DNA of 64,000 bases from Virgibacillus proomii (GCF_018916875.1 NZ_JAHLNO010000028.1:62001-126000), one strand, 5' to 3'. Counted from the stretch's first letter, positions 25,090-34,169 are shown. Notes: generated by a model not told the origin, from the sequence alone. Made by a program: numbers and translations.

Positions 25090-25406
25090 GGATATCTTTT
25101 TTGCAGATAGCTTCGCCGTCTAGCAAACTTCACTTTTCTTCCTTACGATAAGTTAACATCGGTTCGAATCTAAAAAGGAAGGCCGACTAAAAACGAGCTT
25201 ATCGCTCAGGCGTCGTATACCCCTGATATAGAGGCATGTTTCCTTTATTCCGTATTTAAGGTCCGTAAGATTCCAGCTTCAAGCGTTAGAGAGACTAAAA
25301 ATCTAGGTGTGGGATAACAGCGCACCTAAATGTCCGATTGGTTCGGTAAACAGGATAAGGAAGGCTTCTTGAATAGGCACCGCGTGAAAGAGCTCTTTCT
25401 TTTTTG
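25090..25406 (+). repeat. Composite intergenic repeat upstream of spoIID
   Basis: It contains the 5' module (TAGCTTCGCCGTCTAGCAAA; CTTCC...GGAAG; GCCGAC...), then TTTATTCCGTATTTAAGGTCCGT with a diverged partner arm GCGCACCTAAATGTCCGATT, and ends in a remnant of the 60-bp unit. The rest of 24886-25582 shows no gene. Confidence 0.8.
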
Positions 25407-25582
25407 GTTCATTTTAATTCTCTTTTGAATGCAAATTTGATTAAAAAAGTAAAAGTTCCAGGTGTATTAAGTGAATTTTTACAGAATGAGTTTTCCTTTA
25501 TATTTTAAGTTCTATTGTTTTCTTACAATGTATACATATATTAGTAGGAATGCTAGATTAAATAAACCGAAGGAGGAAAGGA

Positions 25583-26800
25583 ATGAAACCAGGTAACTAT
25601 TCAAAAAAGAGTGGTTCAAAAGCATGGAAGAAGCGAAACGCCATGCTGTTAAAAAAGATTAAGTCAAAGCAACAATCACCCTTTCAACAACAGAGTATTT
25701 CAAAAAAACCATCAGGTAACAAACAACTGTTTTTAAAAACGAAAAAACCTTATTACTTACAAAAGTCACCAAAGCGCCCATCTGTTTGGAAAGTTCCGAC
25801 CTCACTTCTATTAGCTAGTTTAATTGCCATCCTAGTTATACCAACTATGATTGTTGTTCCATACACTAAAGCTGATAAACAGGAGGAAAAAGCAATATCA
25901 CATGAGGGCGATAAGGAGGAAGTGGCGAGTGAAACAGAATTAGGTGCTTCGCCATTCTCTGTGTCTGTTATGCGGACAGCATCTGATAAGGTGGAAGGTA
26001 TACCATTAGAAGAATATGTTGTAGGAGTGGTAGCATCTGAAATGCCAGCTGATTTTGAAAAGGAGGCATTAAAAGCACAATCTCTTGCTGCAAGAACGTA
26101 TATTGTAAACCAAAAACTTCATGGAGAAACGGCAAAAAAAGAATCTGATGTTACAGATACTGTTCAACATCAAGTATATAAAGATGAGTATCAGCTACAG
26201 AAAATATGGGGCAGTGATTTTGATTGGAAGATGAAGAAGGTGAAGGAAGCTGTTGCAGAAACAAAAGGGGAAATTTTAACATATAAGAAAGCGCCAATAA
26301 CCCCAGCATTTTTTTCTACTAGCAATGGATATACGGAAAATTCAGAGGATTACTGGGAAAATGAGCTACCTTATTTAAGGAGTGTAGAAAGTCCGTGGGA
26401 TAAGTCATCTCCTAAATATTTGGATCAAAAAACATTTTCCCTTGAGCAGTTAGAGACAGCGTTAAAAATGGATTTGCCAGATCAGTTTCCATTGCCAATT
26501 GAGATAACACATACGGACAGCAAACGAGTAGAGAAGGTAAATATTGCTGGAAACAGCTTTTCAGGTAGGGACATACGAGAACAGCTTAAATTACAATCTA
26601 GTGATTTCACCATTAAACAAAAAAACAATCATTTTATATTTACTACCAAAGGGTTTGGTCATGGTGTTGGAATGAGTCAATACGGAGCAAATGGAATGGC
26701 AAAGGAAGGGAAAAACTACAAAGATATTGTTGGCTACTATTATAAAAATGTAGAAATTAGCAAGGTTAATGATATCGCTAAAACTCTCGTCGCAAAATAG
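25583..26800 (+). CDS. spoIID: Stage II sporulation protein D
   Basis: SpoIID is a membrane-anchored lytic transglycosylase that works with SpoIIM and SpoIIP in peptidoglycan remodelling during engulfment. The catalytic region VVASEMPADFEKEALKAQS carries the essential glutamate; conserved TKGFGHGVGMSQYG lies near the C-terminus. The protein has 405 residues, longer than the roughly 340 of Bacillus subtilis, because about 70 basic, Lys/Gln-rich residues precede the transmembrane helix (about 74-94). The start has an excellent GAAGGAGGAAAGG ribosome site, so the extension appears genuine. The gene should be under sigma-E control; I did not find an unambiguous promoter. Confidence 0.93.
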   Translation: MKPGNYSKKSGSKAWKKRNAMLLKKIKSKQQSPFQQQSISKKPSGNKQLFLKTKKPYYLQKSPKRPSVWKVPTSLLLASLIAILVIPTMIVVPYTKADKQEEKAISHEGDKEEVASETELGASPFSVSVMRTASDKVEGIPLEEYVVGVVASEMPADFEKEALKAQSLAARTYIVNQKLHGETAKKESDVTDTVQHQVYKDEYQLQKIWGSDFDWKMKKVKEAVAETKGEILTYKKAPITPAFFSTSNGYTENSEDYWENELPYLRSVESPWDKSSPKYLDQKTFSLEQLETALKMDLPDQFPLPIEITHTDSKRVEKVNIAGNSFSGRDIREQLKLQSSDFTIKQKNNHFIFTTKGFGHGVGMSQYGANGMAKEGKNYKDIVGYYYKNVEISKVNDIAKTLVAK

Positions 26801-26813
26801 GCGGGAGTTTTTT
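26780..26813 (+). terminator. Terminator after spoIID
   Basis: AAAACTCTCG pairs with CGGGAGTTTT (one wobble) across a 12-base loop, followed by more T. The left arm overlaps the last codons of spoIID. Confidence 0.75.
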
Positions 26814-26817
26814 ATCG

Positions 26818-26908
26818 CTATAGGAAAGTATAAAACTTAAGGCTTTATAGTATAAGAAAAATGATAGCTTTCGCCATAAAGACTTGGCGACAAGCCAAGT
26901 TTTTCTAA
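26818..26908 (+). repeat. Short hairpin repeat, copy 3 of 3
   Basis: The third copy of the repeat at 273-370, starting CTATAGGAAAGTATAAAA; the hairpin right arm is GCCAAGT followed by TTTTT. It lies immediately behind the spoIID terminator. Confidence 0.88.
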
Positions 26909-27104
26909 TGCGCTTCTAGATTTTGTGCTTAGACTCATTTCATGAACAAAAGTGTTTGTCCAAAATAAAGTCTGGCTTTATCCTAGTAAATCCCCTTAAT
27001 TTACCCTTCTTTTTTAAAAAAATACAATAAACTGTAAAATATTTTTTGAAAGATGTATATAAATACCTTTTTCTGATCAGAATGGTTGTTGAGGTGATGT
27101 TCTA

Positions 27105-27986
27105 ATGAATGAAGAAAACAAAGGGACTTCAAAAAATAAGTGGAGTCGAATTTTTCGTAAAAAGTGGTTTTTCCCTGCTGTCTATTTAACTATTGCTGCT
27201 GTATTGTTATCAGTAGTTGTTTGGTATCAAAATAATGATAGTCAGGTTCCGGATGCTCAGGATAAAGGAAATGAATATACACCAGCACAACATGGTGAAC
27301 GAGCGGAGCCTGTAATGGAACAGCAAGAGACAATTAAAATGCCAATAGCAGACGAAGAAGAAGCAGAAATTGTAACTAAATTTTATGATTACAACGCTGA
27401 TCAAAAAGAGCAAGAGCAAGCATTGGTCTTGTACAACAATAAGTACTACGAAAGTGATGGTGTAAATATTGCTTCAGCAAGCGGTAAGTCATTTGCTGTT
27501 GTAGCTGCTCTAAGTGGTGAGGTTACCGAAGTTAAGGAAGATCCATTGCTTGGAAATGTTGTTGTACTAGAACACGATGATGAAGTCACAACATACTATG
27601 CTAGTTTAGAAGAGGTTAATGTCAAAGCAGGAACAGAAGTGAAGCAAGGCGATAAATTAGGAGTAGCGGGAAAAAACGTTTTTGGAAAAGAGAGTGGCAC
27701 ACATGTTTATTTTGAATTGCGCAAGGATGGAAAAGAGGTTAATCCTGAAGAATACTTTAACCAGCCTGTAAGCAGTCTGAATAGTGTGACAGAGGAAGCG
27801 TCTGAAAAAACTGAATCACAAGAAAAAGAAGCAGCTCCGTCTAAAGAGGATGAAGCTGCAGAAGAGTCATCTACTGAAGATCAATCACATGACGAAGGTC
27901 AAGAAGACAAGTCTGACGCTGATGAAATAGAAGGTCAATTAAATGAGCAGTCTGATAGCTCGACAAAATCTTCTAAAGATGAATAA
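27105..27986 (+). CDS. spoIIQ: Stage II sporulation protein Q
   Basis: SpoIIQ is made in the forespore and binds SpoIIIAH across the intermembrane space, forming the mother cell-forespore channel. The protein has a short cytoplasmic N-terminus, one transmembrane helix (about 21-41), a linker, and a LytM/M23-like domain (about 115-225). The zinc ligands are lost: the HxxxD region reads SDGVN and the HxH motif reads HVY, so it should be structural rather than enzymatic, as in Bacillus subtilis. The C-terminal 70 residues are an acidic Glu/Ser-rich tail. Size 293 residues. Position after spoIID is conserved. Confidence 0.9.
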   Translation: MNEENKGTSKNKWSRIFRKKWFFPAVYLTIAAVLLSVVVWYQNNDSQVPDAQDKGNEYTPAQHGERAEPVMEQQETIKMPIADEEEAEIVTKFYDYNADQKEQEQALVLYNNKYYESDGVNIASASGKSFAVVAALSGEVTEVKEDPLLGNVVVLEHDDEVTTYYASLEEVNVKAGTEVKQGDKLGVAGKNVFGKESGTHVYFELRKDGKEVNPEEYFNQPVSSLNSVTEEASEKTESQEKEAAPSKEDEAAEESSTEDQSHDEGQEDKSDADEIEGQLNEQSDSSTKSSKDE

Positions 27987-27991
27987 TTGGT

Positions 27992-28026
27992 CAAGCTCCC
28001 TTAGTAATCATAACTGAGGGAGTTTT
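27992..28026 (+). terminator. Terminator after spoIIQ
   Basis: AAGCTCCCTTAGT and ACTGAGGGAG form an extended stem around a short A/T loop, followed by TTTTT. Confidence 0.85.
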
Positions 28027-28333
28027 TACCATTATTACGTCACTAACCGTTCGATATTACTTTTAAAATTATAGAGCTTTTTTAAAAATTTGCCTGTCCC
28101 ACTGACGCAAAGATGCTTTTTTAAGCATAAACCACATCTGATCATAATAAACTTATACAAACTAATCATTCTAAGATGTCTGAGGTGAGAGCATGTGGGG
28201 CTACTTTTCAATTGATAAGGATAGAAAGCGTCCTAAGTATAAGAATAAAATACAGAATATTATTAATGTTAAACGTATTTAGTTGTGAATTAGGTAAACA
28301 ACTACATATTGTTGCACTGATATTTTCAGTCAA

Positions 28334-28361
28334 TCATTTTATTACAAACTATTCCATACAT
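28334..28361 (+). promoter_or_regulatory. Possible sigma-E promoter of spoIIID
   Basis: TCATTTT (-35-like) and CATACAT (-10-like) are separated by 14 bases, the spacing of sigma-E promoters, about 58 bases upstream of the spoIIID start. spoIIID is sigma-E-dependent in Bacillus subtilis. The match is weak and rests partly on expectation. Confidence 0.35.
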
Positions 28362-28418
28362 GAAACACCTGTCTCAAACTACCACCTCGGAAATATACAA
28401 CTCAGGGAGGCGAACGGT

Positions 28419-28700
28419 GTGCACGACTACATCAAAGAGAGAACAATCAAAATAGGAAATTATCTTGTGGAAACGAGAAAAACAGTTCGTGTAATAGCAA
28501 AGGAATTTGGCGTATCTAAAAGTACGGTCCATAAAGATTTGACAGAGAGATTGCCCGAGATTAATCCAGAGTTAGCAAGCAAAGTGAAAGGAATATTGGA
28601 ACATCATAAGGCCATTAGGCATTTACGTGGAGGAGAAGCAACGAGAAAAAAATATAAAGTCGATGCTTCAAAAAAAACGGAAGCAAAGCCAGTAGGGTAA
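28419..28700 (+). CDS. spoIIID: Sporulation transcriptional regulator SpoIIID
   Basis: A small mother-cell DNA-binding protein that activates and represses many sigma-E and sigma-K genes. The 93-residue sequence is nearly that of Bacillus subtilis SpoIIID, with the helix-turn-helix VRVIAKEFGVSKSTVHKDL and the basic C-terminal segment IRHLRGGEATRKKYK. It starts at GTG 28419 after AGGGAGGCG; the frame is open to 28176, but those 81 codons are not family sequence. mbl follows downstream, as in other bacilli. Confidence 0.96.
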   Translation: MHDYIKERTIKIGNYLVETRKTVRVIAKEFGVSKSTVHKDLTERLPEINPELASKVKGILEHHKAIRHLRGGEATRKKYKVDASKKTEAKPVG

Positions 28701-28833
28701 GTGGAGTCTAGAGCATCTTCTATTTACCCATCGATAATCCAAACCCATCAAACTATATATATACGAATAAAAGCTTTTTTTAACATAGGGTTAAAAATAG
28801 TCATCCAAAAAAATCGTTACCATAAATAAGTCA

Positions 28834-29055
28834 TTTTATCCAGCATCTAAGGTACCGTAAAACTCTCGCTTCAATAATGATAGAGAATAAGCAAAAGTCC
28901 AAGTTTTTCAAGGACAAGAAGGACTACGACAGCGATACATCGCACGCAGAAAAAGCGTTTTTCTTTTTTAAGAACTTCTGTGATTTTAGCATTTAATTCT
29001 ACTTCTCTCAGTAGTAGATGAAGGAAAAGCCCTACAGAATGAAGTTTCATCTTAT
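28834..29055 (+). repeat. Composite intergenic repeat with one 60-bp unit
   Basis: It begins TTTATCCAGCATCTAAGGTACCGT, runs through one 60-bp-type unit (GCGATACATCGCACGCAGAA) and ends in a diverged terminal hairpin and GAAGTTTCATCTTAT. It occupies most of the spoIIID-mbl gap. Confidence 0.82.
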
Positions 29056-29261
29056 TAGTAAAAAGCCTTCTGCTAAAAATAGAGGCGGGAGGTTTTTTCT
29101 GTTTTTGTATAATACTTGGGAAAGGTTTACATCCAATTATATTTTCCTTAACAAAATTTAAATAAAATGCAGTTAAATGTAGAGATTTGTGGTAAAATAT
29201 TATATTAGTAGCAGTATGGACAAAAATAATACATAGTAACTAATTAGGAGGATTTGAGCCC

Positions 29262-30263
29262 ATGTTTTCAAGGGATATCGGTATTGATCTTGGGACAGCA
29301 AATGTATTGATTCATCTTAAAGGAAAAGGAATAGTTTTAAATGAACCAGCTGTTGTCGCCATGGATCGTAATACAGGAAGAGTACTGGAAGTCGGTGAGG
29401 CTGCTAGAAAAATGGTTGGTCGTACACCAGGGAATATTGAAGCTATTCGCCCGTTAAAGGACGGTGTAATTGCCGACTTTGATGTTACAGAAGCGATGCT
29501 AAAACATTTTATTAATAAAATAAATGTAAAAGGTTTTTTATCCAAACCAAGGATTTTAATTTGTTGCCCGACAAATATTACCAAAGTTGAACAAAAAGCG
29601 ATTAAAGAGGCTGCTGAAAAATCAGGTGGAAAAAAGGTTTACTTAGAGGAAGAACCAAAAGTAGCAGCAATTGGTGCAGGTATGGAGATTTTTCAACCTA
29701 GTGGTAATATGGTTGTCGACATTGGTGGTGGTACAACAGATGTAGCTGTACTATCCATGGGGGATATTGTAACGTCAGAATCCATTAAAATGGCTGGGGA
29801 TAAATTTGATGCGGAAGTCCTTCAATACATAAAGAAAAAATACAAACTTTTAATCGGAGAAAGAACAGCAGAAGACATAAAAATTAATGTGGCTACCGTT
29901 TTTCAGGGTAGTCGTGATGAACAAATGGAAATTCGTGGTCGGGATATGGTTTCAGGATTACCACGGACTATCTCCGTAAATTCCCAAGAAATAGGAGAAG
30001 CATTACGGGAATCTGTCTATCTGATCGTTCAAGCAGCAAAATCCGTGTTAGAGCGTACACCGCCAGAATTATCAGCAGATATTATTGATCGTGGGGTAAT
30101 TTTAACAGGTGGCGGGGCATTAATTCATGGCATGGATGAATTGCTTGCTGAGGAGTTAAAAGTTCCTGTGTTTATTGCAGAAGAACCTATGAACTGTGTA
30201 GCAAAAGGAACAGGTATGATGTTGGAAAATATTGACAAAGTTGATCGAAAAAAGATCATTTAA
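29262..30263 (+). CDS. mbl: MreB-like cell-shape protein Mbl
   Basis: A 333-residue bacterial actin homologue. The nucleotide-binding motifs are present: phosphate 1 IGIDLGTANVLIH, phosphate 2 MVVDIGGGTTDVAVLSMG and the adenosine motif ILTGGGALIHGMD. MreB, Mbl and MreBH share these, so the paralogue is decided by context: directly downstream of spoIIID, where mbl lies in Bacillus subtilis. It directs lateral-wall synthesis. Ribosome site TAGGAGGA. Confidence 0.93.
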   Translation: MFSRDIGIDLGTANVLIHLKGKGIVLNEPAVVAMDRNTGRVLEVGEAARKMVGRTPGNIEAIRPLKDGVIADFDVTEAMLKHFINKINVKGFLSKPRILICCPTNITKVEQKAIKEAAEKSGGKKVYLEEEPKVAAIGAGMEIFQPSGNMVVDIGGGTTDVAVLSMGDIVTSESIKMAGDKFDAEVLQYIKKKYKLLIGERTAEDIKINVATVFQGSRDEQMEIRGRDMVSGLPRTISVNSQEIGEALRESVYLIVQAAKSVLERTPPELSADIIDRGVILTGGGALIHGMDELLAEELKVPVFIAEEPMNCVAKGTGMMLENIDKVDRKKII

Positions 30264-30320
30264 TTGTATTTAAAAAGAAGATAGAGGCTAACCAAGACCA
30301 AGATCGCAACATCTTAAATG

Positions 30321-30425
30321 GCGATGTGCCGCTGTTGAAGTTTTCCTTGTCTTTTAAATGCAGAAGTGCTTTTTCTCGTGCGATGTGTCACTAAAGTAGC
30401 TTTTCTTGTCCTGTTGCAAAGTTGA
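30321..30425 (-). repeat. Inverted remnant of the 60-bp repeat
   Basis: About two diverged units are readable on the minus strand, with GACAAGAAAAGC, CATCGCACGAGAAAAAGCAC and GACAAGGAAAAC. The rest of the mbl-flhO gap (30264-30679) has no gene. Confidence 0.75.
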
Positions 30426-30679
30426 CACTGATGTCCCGTCTAGTCGAAGCTTCCAGACGGCGCAGTTTCTAGTAGTGAAGTGTATCGTTACAACAGAACG
30501 ATTAAATTAAGGGAATAAAGAAAAACTAGGTGTACAGAAATTGGCTAAAATTTTTATTCTCTTCGTTTTAACTTCAACGCTTTTAACAGCAGATATTTCG
30601 AGGTGTCATGTTTACCAGACTTTTTAAACATTCTCTTTGATTGAATTAAAGGAAAAAATTATAAAAGGAGGGGAATTCG

Positions 30680-31483
30680 TTGTTAAGAGGTTTTTATACA
30701 GCTGCCAGCGGAATGATCGCTCAGCAGCGTCAGCAGGAGGCTTTTGCAAATAATATTTCCAATGCAAACACCCCGGGCTATAAAGCAGATCAGACAGCTT
30801 TGCGAGCTTTTCCAGAAATGTTAATGAATAGAATGGGGGGAGAAAAACTCCCTACTCAACATTCGCTTAGCGTAAGAAAACAAGAGCCAATAGGGTCCTT
30901 GAATACAGGCGTGTATGTACAAGAAACGATTCCAACATTTACGCAAGGGGATGTTCGTCAGACAGGAATTTCTACTGACCTTGCGCTTATTGATGGGCAG
31001 TTACCTGATGATACAGGAAGGCTTTTTTTCACTGTGCAGAACGCTGCGGGAGATGTTCGCTATACTAGAAATGGTAATTTCACGGTAGATGGCGAGGGAT
31101 ACTTAGTTACAAATCAAGGCTATTATGTTTTGGATCAAGCAGGTGAACCAATTCAAACTGATGGATTGGAATTTACTGTAACCTCTGATGGCTTATTACA
31201 AACAGCTGATGCTACTATTCCGTTAGGCATTGCCTATGCTGCTGATGCCAATGAGTTAGTAAAAGAAGGAGATAATTTATATGCTGGGGATGCTGTAGCT
31301 GTACCAGCCGGAGCAACTTTTTCTATTAAACAAGGCTTTTTGGAACGTTCAAATGTGGATGCGATGCAATCAATGACCCAAATGTTGGAATCGTACCGTA
31401 TGTTTGAAACAAATCAGCGAGTTTTAAAGGCTTATGATGAAAGTATGGGTAAGGCAGTAAGTGAAATTGCTCGTTTAGTGTAA
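30680..31483 (+). CDS. flhO: Flagellar hook-basal body protein FlhO (FlgF/G-like)
   Basis: A 267-residue flagellar rod/hook-type protein. It has the N-terminal flagellar basal-body rod motif (AASGMIAQQRQQEAFANNISNANTPGYK) and the conserved C-terminus (SNVDAMQSMTQMLESYRMFETNQRVLKAYD). Translation begins at TTG 30680 behind AAAGGAGGGG. It is exported through the flagellar type III system and has no classical signal peptide. The flhO-flhP pair after mbl is the Bacillus subtilis arrangement. Confidence 0.92.
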   Translation: MLRGFYTAASGMIAQQRQQEAFANNISNANTPGYKADQTALRAFPEMLMNRMGGEKLPTQHSLSVRKQEPIGSLNTGVYVQETIPTFTQGDVRQTGISTDLALIDGQLPDDTGRLFFTVQNAAGDVRYTRNGNFTVDGEGYLVTNQGYYVLDQAGEPIQTDGLEFTVTSDGLLQTADATIPLGIAYAADANELVKEGDNLYAGDAVAVPAGATFSIKQGFLERSNVDAMQSMTQMLESYRMFETNQRVLKAYDESMGKAVSEIARLV

Positions 31484-31496
31484 AGGAGAGATTAGC

Positions 31497-32327
31497 ATGT
31501 CAAGAACAATGATCCAAGCTGCAGTTACAATGAATCAATTACAAAACAAGCTCGACGTGATCGGAAACAATCTGGCAAATAGTCAAACAACAGGTTATAA
31601 AAACAGGCAAGCTAATTTTTCCTCGTTACTGTTTCAACAGATGAACAATTTAACGGATCCTAGAAACGCAGAAGGTAGATTAACTCCGGATGGTCTCCGT
31701 ATCGGAACAGGAGCAAAGCTTGGGGCAATTAATTCAAATATGCAATTAGGTGCATTGCAAAACACAGACAGGGCATTAGATACGGCATTGCTAGATGCAA
31801 GTCATTTATATCAAGTTCAAGTAATTGAAAACGGAGTAACCGAGACGCGTTATACACGAGATGGTGCATTTTATTTAAGTCCAGTTAATAACAATCAACA
31901 AGTAATGCTTACAAACAGTGATGGAAATCCGGTACTTGGTATAAACGGCCCGATCGTTATTAATGAAGGATTTGATGACATTACACTACTACCTAATGGG
32001 GAAATTAGAGTGACACGTGGAGCAACAACTGAAATAGCCGGGAGAGTTGCTGTAGTTGAAGCAGTTCGTCCTCATTTGCTAGAAGCAACTGGAGAAAATT
32101 TATTCCGTTTACCTAATGTAGCAGAGCTCGGCTTTAATATAGCTGAAATTATTCAACCGGTGGGAGAGAACGAACAAATTTTAAAAGGTGGCACATTGGA
32201 GGCATCGAATGTCGATATGTCTCAAGAAATGTCAGAGTTAATTATGACACAGCGTGCCTATCAATCTAATGCAAGAACGATATCTATGAGTGATCAAATG
32301 CTTGGTCTTATTAATCAATTACGCTAA
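31497..32327 (+). CDS. flhP: Flagellar hook-basal body protein FlhP (FlgG-like)
   Basis: A 276-residue paralogue of the preceding gene, 13 bases downstream. It has the N-terminal rod signature (MNQLQNKLDVIGNNLANSQT) and the C-terminal EASNVDMSQEMSELIMTQRA motif. FlhP is thought to be a distal-rod/hook component. Ribosome site AAAGGAGAG. Confidence 0.92.
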   Translation: MSRTMIQAAVTMNQLQNKLDVIGNNLANSQTTGYKNRQANFSSLLFQQMNNLTDPRNAEGRLTPDGLRIGTGAKLGAINSNMQLGALQNTDRALDTALLDASHLYQVQVIENGVTETRYTRDGAFYLSPVNNNQQVMLTNSDGNPVLGINGPIVINEGFDDITLLPNGEIRVTRGATTEIAGRVAVVEAVRPHLLEATGENLFRLPNVAELGFNIAEIIQPVGENEQILKGGTLEASNVDMSQEMSELIMTQRAYQSNARTISMSDQMLGLINQLR

Positions 32328-32477
32328 ATACCAATTTATTGCCTAGAAGAGGTAAAAGATCTGAGTTCGGCTAGATCGGTAACGTTCAAAAAAACATGTG
32401 TATCATTACCGGAGTGTTCCTTACTGCTTAGGGAATTATACAATTTTTTTCATTGTAGGATAATTTTTTTTGAAAAG

Positions 32478-32822
32478 TAGCTTCGTCTAGCTTAAGCGCT
32501 CAAGCTGTAGCAAACTTCGAACTTCTTCCTACGATACGCCAACATCGGCTCGAATCTAAAGGAAGATTCGACTATAACCGGGCTTGCCGTAAAGCGTCGG
32601 CATCCCCTGTTTTAGAGGCATGTTTTCTTTAAGGATATAAGGAGCCATATTTTTCTCATTTCAAAGATTGCTTATCATGTTGCAACTTTATGAGAAAAAC
32701 GGCACCTAAATGCCCGATTGGTTTAACTAACATTCAAGGAGAAAAGCACTCCTTGAATGAAGGTTCACTTTATCTCGTCAGAAGATCTGCCGTTTGTACG
32801 TCGCTAACCAAGCGCTTCTACT
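32478..32822 (+). repeat. Full-length composite intergenic repeat (reference copy)
   Basis: The most complete copy in the window, about 345 bp. Order: 5' end TCTAGCTTAAGCGCTCAAGC; nested stems (CTTCC...GGAAG; GCTTGCCG region); the long hairpin TTTTTCTCAT/ATGAGAAAAA with GGCACCTAAATGCCCGATT; the terminal hairpin ATTCAAGGAG/CTCCTTGAAT; then TTCACTTTAT and the tail CGTCAGAAGATCTGCCGTTT ending AGCGCTTCTA. The 5' AAGCGCT is complementary to the tail AGCGCTT. No open frame. Confidence 0.9.
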
Positions 32823-33021
32823 TGATAAACCCTGAGTGTATTGCTGTTGAAGCTTACTCTGTTCTGTAAATACTGCTGACAGTAGCATGTCCTGTCGAGT
32901 TCAAGAGACTGTACGAGCAGTAGAGTATGCAAATTTACAACAGATAGAGTCACAAGCTACAAGGAATTCGATGTGTCATTTTACCGTAAACAACCTCTAG
33001 AAGTAAGGAGAAACAAAAACT

Positions 33022-33372
33022 ATGTTCCTAAACCAGAATCTCGTCAAGGGAAAAGGCTCTACCAAAGCTTTAGAGGAAGATGGTACTAAATTAATCTATC
33101 GTTCCCAACAAAAGGCTGATTCAAGTACTGCTAAATTACGACAAAGAAGTGAAAAACACCAAAAGCAGCGAGCAGGGACAACGAAAAAACGCCCGAGACT
33201 ACGCATTTTTCCTATTTGGTTAAGGATTATTGTCGTTTCACTTCTATGTATAATTGCCTTAGTGATTGGACTAATGGTCGGCTATGGAGTCATTGGTGAT
33301 GGCACGCCTATAGACGCTTTAAAAAAAGAGACATGGCAACATATTATAGACATTGTTACGAAAACAAATTAA
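33022..33372 (+). CDS. EpuA-like membrane protein (annotated as RNA polymerase subunit beta family)
   Basis: A 116-residue protein with a basic, hydrophilic N-terminus (residues 1-62, rich in Lys, Arg and Gln), one transmembrane helix (about 68-92) and a short external tail with GYGVIGDGTPIDAL and TWQHIIDIV. This layout fits the EpuA/PF11772 family, which databases call DNA-directed RNA polymerase subunit beta although it is a small membrane protein. Function unknown. ATG after GTAAGGAGAA. Confidence 0.75.
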   Translation: MFLNQNLVKGKGSTKALEEDGTKLIYRSQQKADSSTAKLRQRSEKHQKQRAGTTKKRPRLRIFPIWLRIIVVSLLCIIALVIGLMVGYGVIGDGTPIDALKKETWQHIIDIVTKTN

Positions 33373-33430
33373 GTAAAGCATCTAAGTCCATTGTCGACTG
33401 AGATGCTTTTCATTTCAGTTACCATATCAT

Positions 33431-33617
33431 ATAAAGTGAAATTTCATTCAGTGCGGGGAATCCTTCATCCGCCACTGAATGTTAGTCCCACAAGGGTATG
33501 ACCTAAAGGCCTCCCGAACGAATCGGGTATTCAGGTCCGTTATCTCCCCTTAGACTTTTACTTACTCTCAATCATTCTTGAAGTAGGATTCTTACTGCAC
33601 TTTAGATGCGGGATAAA
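33431..33617 (-). repeat. Hairpin-module repeat, inverted, abutting fabZ
   Basis: On the minus strand it reads TTTTATCCCGCATCTAAAGTGC ... GATAACGGACC ... CCCGATTCGTTCGGGAGGCC ... AACATTCAGTG/CACTGAAT and ends TTTCACTTTAT. Compare 48559-48746. Its start lies only 21 bases before the fabZ ATG. Confidence 0.88.
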
Positions 33618-33638
33618 ACAAGAAAAGAGGCTGATAAA

Positions 33639-34058
33639 ATGAATATTGAACAAATAAAAGAGATAATTCCTCATCGTTATCCGTTTCTGTTAGTCGATCG
33701 TGTAACAGAATTAGAAGAAGGAAAACGAGTTACAGGTTTGAAAAACGTTTCTGCAAACGAACCATTTTTTCAAGGCCATTTCCCTGAATATGCTGTTATG
33801 CCGGGTGTTTTGATTTTGGAGGCGCTGGCACAGCTGGGTGCGATTGCCATGCTTGGCCTAGAAGAAAATAAAGGAAAAATTGGATTTTTAGCTGGTGTGG
33901 ATAATTGTCGTTTTAAACGGCAAGTTCGCCCTGGTGATCAATTGCAAATGGAAGTGGAGATACTTCGATTAAAAGGTCCAATCGGTAAAGGAAAAGCAGT
34001 TGCTAAAGTGGAGGGAAAAACAGCTTGTGAAGCAGAAATTTTATTTGCTATAAAATAA
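33639..34058 (+). CDS. fabZ: 3-hydroxyacyl-[acyl-carrier-protein] dehydratase
   Basis: FabZ dehydrates 3-hydroxyacyl-ACP in fatty acid elongation. The 139-residue hot-dog-fold protein has catalytic His47 in [14 protein letters not shown] and Glu61 in ILEALAQ. I start at ATG 33639 after AAAGAGGC; the 11-codon upstream extension begins inside an inverted repeat element and is not FabZ-like. It lies downstream of flhO-flhP, as in Bacillus subtilis. Confidence 0.95.
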   Translation: MNIEQIKEIIPHRYPFLLVDRVTELEEGKRVTGLKNVSANEPFFQGHFPEYAVMPGVLILEALAQLGAIAMLGLEENKGKIGFLAGVDNCRFKRQVRPGDQLQMEVEILRLKGPIGKGKAVAKVEGKTACEAEILFAIK

Positions 34059-34169
34059 GCTTTGCAGGATGTACAATATCTGGCGAAAATGTCATAGCTA
34101 ATGTTCTTGCAGGTTAGGAAAATTTTTATGCTGAAGTTAAGGTGATATAGTTATTGTTCGACGTTATAA

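Noticed and set aside
28176-28418. N-terminal extension of spoIIID
   Set aside because: The family protein begins at GTG 28419 (HDYIKERT follows); the upstream frame is random and covers the likely promoter.
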